The notes beneath the pieces are model-generated. The model was not told where the DNA came from, did no database searches, and saw only the letters and a program-made list of their open reading frames with translations. A program made the translations under genes and the position numbers. Shown here one piece after another: positions 1 through 5,288 of a stretch of 6,800 nucleotides of DNA (positions are counted from its first letter, which is position 1; each line of letters starts with the position of its first letter). Source of the DNA: Sediminibacterium sp. (lineage in GTDB: Bacteria > Bacteroidota > Bacteroidia > Chitinophagales > Chitinophagaceae); NCBI GenBank assembly GCA_028288645.1, contig JAQBNJ010000261.1, positions 1-6,800 on the forward strand, written 5' to 3'.

Positions 1-121
1 AATGAATCTGTCCATCAAAACAGTGGATGGCTACCGGGGGGAGCTTTTTGAAAAGCTGAATGTGCAGAGCAGGGTGGGAATGGCGCTGGAAGCGGTGAGG
101 AGGGGATTGGCGGTATTATAA
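1..121 (+). CDS. Response regulator, LuxR/NarL-type HTH C-terminus (partial, 5' end outside window)
   Basis: Reading codons from base 2, an open frame runs to the TAA at 119-121 and gives 39 residues. They match the end of a NarL/FixJ-class DNA-binding domain: the recognition-helix region SIKTVDGYRGELFEKLNV is followed by QSRVGMALEAVRRGL, the usual last helix. In this family the HTH binds DNA as a dimer after the N-terminal receiver domain is phosphorylated by a HisKA_3 kinase; the receiver would lie left of the window. The ATG at 2-4 is an internal Met codon inside the HTH, not the start. The stretch is visibly richer in GC (64 of 121 bases) than the genes to its right. The next gene begins 36 nt downstream on the same strand, so the two could be co-transcribed. 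The family call is firm; the promoter targets cannot be read from this fragment. Confidence 0.85.
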   Translation, partial: MNLSIKTVDGYRGELFEKLNVQSRVGMALEAVRRGLAVL

Positions 122-157
122 AATACGAATCATTTATTCACACATAAAATCAAAACT

Positions 158-475
158 ATGCCAACACAATATCAAAGAGTATCCTTGGGAGAAAACATTA
201 CAGAAACAATTGTAAACGGTGATCTGGTACTACCGGAAATACAAATCTCGGCAGACGGGAAAACGCTGCATATCTCCATTCCTATAAAAACAATAGTAAC
301 AGATGGCACAACGGACAATACAGTAGAGCTTCATTCTGAACGGGATCTTGTACCTGGTACAGATGTTTATAGTGATGCAATGTCGGTAATGATTTTCGGT
401 ACCGCCGAAAGAGCCTCCCGTTTAGTAGTAAGTGCCAATCTGAAATCAAAAGTTCCTGACTCAGGAGGCATATAA
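158..475 (+). CDS. Small orphan protein, 105 aa, no recognised family
   Basis: I do not recognise this protein. It starts with ATG at 158, preceded by an A-rich leader without a Shine-Dalgarno sequence, as is usual in Bacteroidota, and ends with TAA at 473-475. It has no signal peptide, transmembrane segment, Cys or Trp, and it is acidic (about 14 Asp/Glu against 8 Lys/Arg). Alternating hydrophobic and polar stretches (LVLPEIQISADGKTLHISIP, residues 23-42; ERASRLVVSANLKSKV, 84-99) suggest a small cytosolic beta-rich fold. The frame is real-looking: no overlapping gene competes for the region and it fills the gap between two confident genes. It lies 36 nt after the response-regulator stop on the same strand and converges on the C11 peptidase with a 7-nt gap. 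A role as partner, substrate or inhibitor of that peptidase is conceivable but unsupported. It could also be a short stand-alone accessory gene. Confidence 0.6.
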   Translation: MPTQYQRVSLGENITETIVNGDLVLPEIQISADGKTLHISIPIKTIVTDGTTDNTVELHSERDLVPGTDVYSDAMSVMIFGTAERASRLVVSANLKSKVPDSGGI

Positions 476-482
476 TGATACA

Positions 483-1805
483 TTATCTAAATGAGGAGAT
501 AAATCTATTTACCACTTGAATAAACGGATTTGGCGGAAATACCTGCTCCATTTTACCAACAAGCTCATCCCAACTTGATTCTTTAATAAAAGATGTGCAG
601 GTATTCAATGAATCCTTTCTCATAAAATAATAATAAAATCCTGTAAACTCCAATCCCCTCTTACCCGGAAAATAAACTGAAAAAGCTGAGGCATTGACGA
701 CATGTGATGGGGATGATGCGGCAACTGTTATCAACCTGCCGCGGTGCGATCCTACAACCAGATCCGACAGCTGTGTATTGATAGCATTATATAATAAGAC
801 GGGTATGGGGGCATCGGGCGATTGCTTATTAAGTTTTTCAATAAAATCTGCAATATCTAAAAGACAATATTCAGGTTGATCAACACTAATGTAAGTGCAA
901 TCGCCCACAGCACTCCGCACTTTGGCCTTGTATACAGGAGAATCGAGCCGGGTGATAAGTTCGGAAGCCAGCTGCTTCAGTGATACGCCCATTGTTCCAT
1001 ATGTTGCCAGTGAAGTTGCAAAAGCAGAAGTTATTTCGCGATTTTGGTTTTCAACAGGCCCAAGCGGCCTGTTTTTTAATTCCGTTATCACGCTCTTTGC
1101 CAGTTCTTCTGGTAGTATGGGCGTGTTGGCTACATTTTCTACTCTGTCATTTAGGTAACTGATCATAGCTACCGGATCGAGTGATGCATTAAAGAACATC
1201 TCTGTTTCAAACCCTACCAGGTAATCCACGCAGGCTCTGAGTTCGTATCCCGTATCGAAGAATTGTAAAAAACAATTGTTCATTACCATTACATCCACTT
1301 TTTGTAAACTTCCGGGTGCAGAAATCGCAGCTTTTATCTGGCGTATAGTAAGCATATCCTTAATTCGACCACTCCTGGGTTTAAAGACACCGCATGGTTG
1401 TCCGTGCCCCCAGGTAAACAATGCATACCGATCGGCGTTCGCGTGCTGGACAACATCGTTTTTAAAAAAATCCGTAATAGCAATTTCATCGCATATATTG
1501 AAATGCTCCCTTTCTCCATTATTCATTAACACAAGTTTTGAACCTGGTTCACCATTGGACTTGTTTTCGAGGGTATAAAATAAATTAGTTGTTGTTCCTG
1601 TCGCAGGGTTATTATCCCTTGGGAAAACAGATTCAGGGAGGCTGGAGAATGTATGAAGGCATATGACAACACCCAACTCTTTATGTTTTGTAAGTTTTAG
1701 AAGATCGCCAAACAAGGTCTTCATATATTCGAAATTTTTGTTTCTCGGATCATTATCCAAAGCCTGGATCATTAAGATAAAAGTCCACTTGTAATTGGTT
1801 GCCAT
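483..1805 (-). CDS. Clostripain-family (C11, clan CD) cysteine peptidase, probably cytosolic
   Basis: This 440-aa protein shows the C11 landmarks in order. The first core strand is WTFILMIQALDND (7-19), equivalent to the WTVLVYMAADNN type of start. The catalytic His134 is in TWGHG (131-135). The catalytic Cys178 is in VDVMVMNNCFL (170-180), followed by YELRACVDYLVGFETE (187-202). The C-terminal AFSVYFP motif (374-380) is equivalent to GLSIYFP in relatives. Clan CD enzymes use a His/Cys dyad on a caspase-like fold, and characterised C11 members cleave after Arg or Lys. Here the residue two before the Cys is Asn176, where the family usually has Asp, so specificity may differ. A basic loop (K142, R144, R147, K149) follows the His, in the region where some C11 enzymes self-cleave. 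The core starts seven residues from the N-terminus, leaving no room for a signal peptide or lipobox, unlike many secreted relatives. The start (CAT at 1803-1805) is 17 nt from the divergent kinase start and has no SD. The physiological substrate is unknown. Confidence 0.88.
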   Translation of the reverse strand: MATNYKWTFILMIQALDNDPRNKNFEYMKTLFGDLLKLTKHKELGVVICLHTFSSLPESVFPRDNNPATGTTTNLFYTLENKSNGEPGSKLVLMNNGEREHFNICDEIAITDFFKNDVVQHANADRYALFTWGHGQPCGVFKPRSGRIKDMLTIRQIKAAISAPGSLQKVDVMVMNNCFLQFFDTGYELRACVDYLVGFETEMFFNASLDPVAMISYLNDRVENVANTPILPEELAKSVITELKNRPLGPVENQNREITSAFATSLATYGTMGVSLKQLASELITRLDSPVYKAKVRSAVGDCTYISVDQPEYCLLDIADFIEKLNKQSPDAPIPVLLYNAINTQLSDLVVGSHRGRLITVAASSPSHVVNASAFSVYFPGKRGLEFTGFYYYFMRKDSLNTCTSFIKESSWDELVGKMEQVFPPNPFIQVVNRFISSFR

Positions 1806-1822
1806 ATTTGTATTTTTAGTGT

Positions 1823-4800
1823 ATGAACTACTGCTATCGGCTATCTTTCTGCCTTTTCATGTTGTTAAATCAATCGTTCGCTCAAAGGGATATTGTAAAA
1901 GTTCCGATACGAAAATTTACCCAGGGGGATGGGTTAAGCAGCTACTATGTTACGAAGATTATTCAGGATTCTTATGGTTTTTTTTGGATAGGTACACAGG
2001 AAGGGGCCAATCGTTTTGATGGAAAGAATTTTAGTACCTATTCCCGGCAGTCATCTTTACAACACCAGCTGGGTGGAAGTAATGTTACCGATATTATAGA
2101 AGACAGGAAACGTAATATGATGTGGGTATCCACTTCCTACGGCGATGTTTGCGGAATAGATATTAACAGTGGCACTATTGTTCAGCGAATTACAAATGAT
2201 GAACAGGGCCACCCATTTTCAGACAGATGGATCCGTAGTATTTGCCTCCAGGGAGATATCCTGTGGATAGGAATTTCCAATGGTATCTGCGCGTATGATA
2301 TTATTAATAAACATTTTCTTACTCTAAGCAGGTCAATAAGGTCGTTATCTCTTCCCACCGCCAACGTATCTCTGATGACCACCGATTCGCAAGCTAGACT
2401 TTGGGCATTGTGTGATGATTATGGCGCGATATGTATTGATAATAAAATGCAGGCGAAACTGGCTTTTTCAAAACAGCAGATACAGGCTTCGGTTTATAAG
2501 GAAAAAAGCAAGCTCAGATTTCTGCGGTTTTTTGTAAAAAATAATCATTTGTATATGGCAACCAGCAATGGGCTACGTATTCTTAGCCTGTTTGGTGATG
2601 GTCGACTTCTTGAACCTACACATACCCTGATAGACAGTATGGAAATTACAGGGATCTCCTCCTTTGGAAAAGATAAATTACTGTTCTCAGCCAATAAAAA
2701 ATTTGGTTCTTACGACCCAACCATAAAAAAGATTGTTTATTACAGGGATGCGGGCTATCATATTGATGATTGGTTCGGTTTTGTACAACAAAGTTTTTAC
2801 GACAGCAGTGCCCAAAAAATATGGATAGGCACACAGGAAGGTATAGGTTATTTTACAAATGAAATAATGCCGTTTACAGGTTATTTCCAATCGAATGATA
2901 AATCTGTTAAATTAAAACATCTCTATTCATTATTGCCTGAAAATGACTCACTGATCTATTGTGGCGATGAGAGCGGATTGTTCTCGATCAATATTAATGA
3001 TAACAGTATCAGGCAAATTGGCAAGGAGCCCAGAAATCTCATGCTTTTTAAAACCAGGGATAAAAAGATATTGTTGTCTAACCTTAAAGGATTTTATATA
3101 CTGGAAAAAGATAAATTAGTTCCTGTTGGAAAACGCATGCCTTATCTCGCTCCATTGGAAAACGATTTTATTAACTGCGGGTTACAATTTAATGACTCAG
3201 TTGTGTTTTTCAGCAGCTTCATACAAAAGGGTCTCTATATGTGGAATACAAACACCAACCGGCTTACTGTGTACCATACGAGGTCTTCAAACAACCCCGT
3301 TAAAAACCTTGATATTATTAATCATCTCTACAAAAATAAATCAGGCAGTCTTTTTGTACTTACCGAAAAAGAAATCATTGATTTTAATCCTGCAACGGGT
3401 CGATACCGTAACAATGTTATCCTCACAGGTAAAGGGAAAGAAACCTTTAATAATTTCATGGACATGACGGAAACTTCCGATAGTTATTGGATAGCCACCT
3501 ATGGAAACGGGTTGGTACAAACTGACAAAAAATTTAATGTAAAACACACGTTCACAAAAAATAGCGGATTGGGGAATGATTGCGTGTATAAAGTATTTTC
3601 GATCACGGACAGCAGTATCATTACTACTTCAAATTACGGCTTATCGCTTATTAACGGCGGTAACGGGCAGATTACAAATTTTTTTGAATCAGACGGGTTA
3701 CAATCCTCCCAGTTCGAAGAGTTCTGCGGAATATACAATGAAGGAAAAATATACGCCGGCGGAGTTAATGGATTCTCGGTAATAGCCCCGCTCCTTATTA
3801 AAAAGAATACAGTTGCGCCGAAATTATATTTTGGTAATATCAAAATAGAGCAAGCTTCCGGCACAACAGATACCAGTAACCTGTTAATGAAGGAGATAAA
3901 AATACCCAGTAATTATTTACGCGTAAACATACTTTTCTCAGCCTTGAATTATGCCAACCCTTCACGTATTAACTATGCATTCAGGACCGATAACAACGAG
4001 TGGGTGCAATTGGGTAGTCGTAATTTTATTGACCTGATGGGAATGGCCCCCGGTACCTATCGTCTGCAGGCAAAAGCTTCCAATGAAGACAATGTATGGA
4101 ATGAAAAGCCAACAGAGTTGAAACTTATCATACTTCCAAAATGGCACCAGACCTGGTGGTTTAAAATTGCCATCCTGATTGTGATAGCAGGTGTTTTTTA
4201 CCTGGCCTACCGGAATAAGATCAAACAGCAACAAAAGCAGCAACAGATACGCCAGGATATAGCCAGTGACCTCCACGATGACATCGGCTCTACATTGAAT
4301 GCATTGAAAGTATATACACACCTTGCAGAAACGCAACCCGGAAAAGGAGAATATCTTAAGCAGATCCAATCTTCTATTGCAATGGCTACAACAGGATTGC
4401 GTGATATGATCTGGGTTTTGGATGATACGGATGATACGGTCTATGGACTGGCCGAAAGGATAAGTAAAATTCTTGCACCATTAGCAAACGCACAGGGTAT
4501 TTCCTTTACAATTACTGTTAAAGAATCGCTGCGGGAAATGGTATTGGGCAAGACCGAAAAAAGAAACCTGTTGCTTATAGCAAAAGAGAGCATTAACAAT
4601 GTGATCAAGTATGCCAATGCCCAAAATATAAACATAACAATTGATGAAACTGCGGGGAAAATGAACATGTGCATAGCTGATGATGGCGCAGGTTTTGAAC
4701 TATCGCTTGCAAATACAGGTAATGGACTGCGAAATATTCGTCAGCGGTGTACGCAGATGAAATATGTTATTGATATTATTACTACGCCGGGTAACGGTAC

Positions 4801-4825
4801 TATCATCAAACTTGTGAAAAGTTGA
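1823..4825 (+). CDS. Two-component sensor histidine kinase with twin periplasmic beta-propellers, Y_Y_Y domain and HisKA_3/HATPase core
   Basis: This is a membrane sensor kinase of 1000 aa. Residues 1-20 form a signal peptide (cleavage likely at SFA-Q21). The periplasmic part, about 30-660, carries some 14 propeller blades with the W-I-G-T/S-x-x-G signature (WIGTQEGANRF 55-65, WIGISNGI 148-155, WIGTQEGIGYF 334-344, WIATYGNGL 556-564), consistent with two seven-bladed propellers. A Y_Y_Y domain follows (about 697-771: INYAFRTDNNEW, PGTYRLQAKASN), then one TM helix (about 777-796) and a Gln-rich linker (KQQQKQQQIRQ, 801-811). The HisKA_3 box is DLHDDIGSTLNALK with phospho-acceptor His818. The HATPase has an N-box ESINNVIKYA (922-931), G1 DDGAGF (953-958) and G2 GNGLRNI (966-972). 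There is no receiver or AraC domain, so it is a classical kinase, not a one-protein hybrid. In this family ligand binding outside drives phosphorylation of a LuxR-type regulator. No regulator gene adjoins it. The ligand cannot be read from sequence. Confidence 0.93.
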   Translation: MNYCYRLSFCLFMLLNQSFAQRDIVKVPIRKFTQGDGLSSYYVTKIIQDSYGFFWIGTQEGANRFDGKNFSTYSRQSSLQHQLGGSNVTDIIEDRKRNMMWVSTSYGDVCGIDINSGTIVQRITNDEQGHPFSDRWIRSICLQGDILWIGISNGICAYDIINKHFLTLSRSIRSLSLPTANVSLMTTDSQARLWALCDDYGAICIDNKMQAKLAFSKQQIQASVYKEKSKLRFLRFFVKNNHLYMATSNGLRILSLFGDGRLLEPTHTLIDSMEITGISSFGKDKLLFSANKKFGSYDPTIKKIVYYRDAGYHIDDWFGFVQQSFYDSSAQKIWIGTQEGIGYFTNEIMPFTGYFQSNDKSVKLKHLYSLLPENDSLIYCGDESGLFSININDNSIRQIGKEPRNLMLFKTRDKKILLSNLKGFYILEKDKLVPVGKRMPYLAPLENDFINCGLQFNDSVVFFSSFIQKGLYMWNTNTNRLTVYHTRSSNNPVKNLDIINHLYKNKSGSLFVLTEKEIIDFNPATGRYRNNVILTGKGKETFNNFMDMTETSDSYWIATYGNGLVQTDKKFNVKHTFTKNSGLGNDCVYKVFSITDSSIITTSNYGLSLINGGNGQITNFFESDGLQSSQFEEFCGIYNEGKIYAGGVNGFSVIAPLLIKKNTVAPKLYFGNIKIEQASGTTDTSNLLMKEIKIPSNYLRVNILFSALNYANPSRINYAFRTDNNEWVQLGSRNFIDLMGMAPGTYRLQAKASNEDNVWNEKPTELKLIILPKWHQTWWFKIAILIVIAGVFYLAYRNKIKQQQKQQQIRQDIASDLHDDIGSTLNALKVYTHLAETQPGKGEYLKQIQSSIAMATTGLRDMIWVLDDTDDTVYGLAERISKILAPLANAQGISFTITVKESLREMVLGKTEKRNLLLIAKESINNVIKYANAQNINITIDETAGKMNMCIADDGAGFELSLANTGNGLRNIRQRCTQMKYVIDIITTPGNGTIIKLVKS

Positions 4826-5073
4826 TCATAAGTATACAACTCGCTTTTCCTGATCTTACTGATTTTTCATAGTCTGATCGCTTATGCCGTTATTCTGCAT
4901 GAATTTTTCTCAATGAACTCTTCGAAAAGCAGGCGGATGTGCCGGTTTCAAAGCAAATAAGAACTGTATTAATCAACAGAAAGACGCTTTCACACAGAAA
5001 ACACCACCAGTCACTCAAACCCTCGCATGAACTGTAACTAACGAAATTAAATTAGAACTGTTTAGTAAGCAAA

Positions 5074-5154
5074 GGCCGGTGAATAGACAGGGGGATTTTT
5101 CTCCTCCTATTGCCGGCTGTTCCGGAGAAGAAAAACACGAACGACCGGCAAATA
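5074..5154 (+). other. Competing RNA hairpins (possible switch or sRNA structure)
   Basis: Three related arms occur: GCCGGTGAATA at 5075-5085, the inverted TATTGCCGGC at 5108-5117, and CCGGCAAATA at 5145-5154. The middle arm can pair with either neighbour. Hairpin A (5074-5118) joins the first and middle arms with a one-base bulge, then an inner stem GGGGGA/TCCTCC (5090-5095 with 5102-5107) around a TTTTTC loop. Hairpin B (5108-5154) joins TTGCCGG (5110-5116) with CCGGCAA (5145-5151), continued by GTTC/GAAC (5119-5122 with 5139-5142) after a C-A mismatch and a G-U pair. A and B exclude each other. The pairings are seen directly; any regulatory function is inference. It matches no riboswitch class that I recognise, and it could also be a decayed repeat element. 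Confidence 0.35.
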
Positions 5155-5192
5155 AGTCTTCAATAGCGTTTTCTCATTCAGTTTTAGTTGTG

Positions 5193-5220
5193 GGGAGAGG
5201 CGGAGGCCTCTCTCTTTTTT
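5193..5220 (+). terminator. Intrinsic (rho-independent) terminator
   Basis: GAGAGGC (5195-5201), tetraloop GGAG (5202-5205) and GCCTCTC (5206-5212) form a perfect 7-bp stem. It is extended outward by a G-U and a G-C pair (5194/5213 and 5193/5214) and followed directly by six T (5215-5220). The T-run is on the plus strand only, so it stops rightward transcription. It lies 367 nt after the stop of the upstream kinase and 68 nt before the next kinase. It therefore ends either an unusually long 3' UTR or a separate small RNA, and it isolates the downstream kinase from upstream transcription. Confidence 0.8.
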
Positions 5221-5288
5221 AATGCAATTTAGATTTTTGAACTTGTGCGCATATACCCATTTGTAGGTAGTAAAGTGTAAATTGTATC

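Larger units (their letters stand above)
4826..5288. other. Non-coding intergenic region, 463 nt, between the two kinases
   Basis: I find no plausible protein gene here on either strand; the longest ATG-initiated frames I can trace by eye are about a dozen codons. The first part (4826-5070) is AT-rich and contains GAACTGT three times (4961, 5029, 5055) with irregular spacing. The second part holds a cluster of inverted repeats (5074-5154) and an intrinsic terminator (5193-5220). The last 68 nt (5221-5288) must supply the start signals of the downstream kinase if the terminator works, but I see no complete Bacteroidota promoter (TTG, then 17-23 nt, then TAnnTTTG) in it. Confidence 0.7.

Noticed and set aside
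694..1578. Several plus-strand open frames (60-100 codons) inside the peptidase gene
   Set aside because: They are antisense to a confident C11 peptidase carrying the catalytic His and Cys motifs, and none resembles a known protein.
1985..2841. Near-identical 20-mers TGGATAGG-Y-ACACAGGAAGG at 1985-2004 and 2822-2841
   Set aside because: Both encode the conserved propeller motif WIGTQEG in the first and seventh blades. The similarity is explained by the motif and does not indicate a mobile repeat or a recent duplication.
3962..4369. Open frame of 135 codons on the minus strand
   Set aside because: It lies entirely antisense to the Y_Y_Y, TM and HisKA_3 region of the sensor kinase, whose plus-strand reading matches known domains throughout. 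The translation is low in recognisable features, so it is a shadow frame.
4820..4841. Inverted repeat AGTTG...CAACT at the stop codon of the first kinase as a terminator
   Set aside because: It has only a 5-bp stem with a 12-nt loop and no adjacent T-run, so it is too weak to call when a clear terminator is present at 5193-5220.
4826..5288. A missing or decayed response-regulator gene between the two kinases
   Set aside because: I looked for receiver-domain and LuxR HTH motifs in several frames on both strands and found none. Stops are frequent and no fragment aligns by eye.
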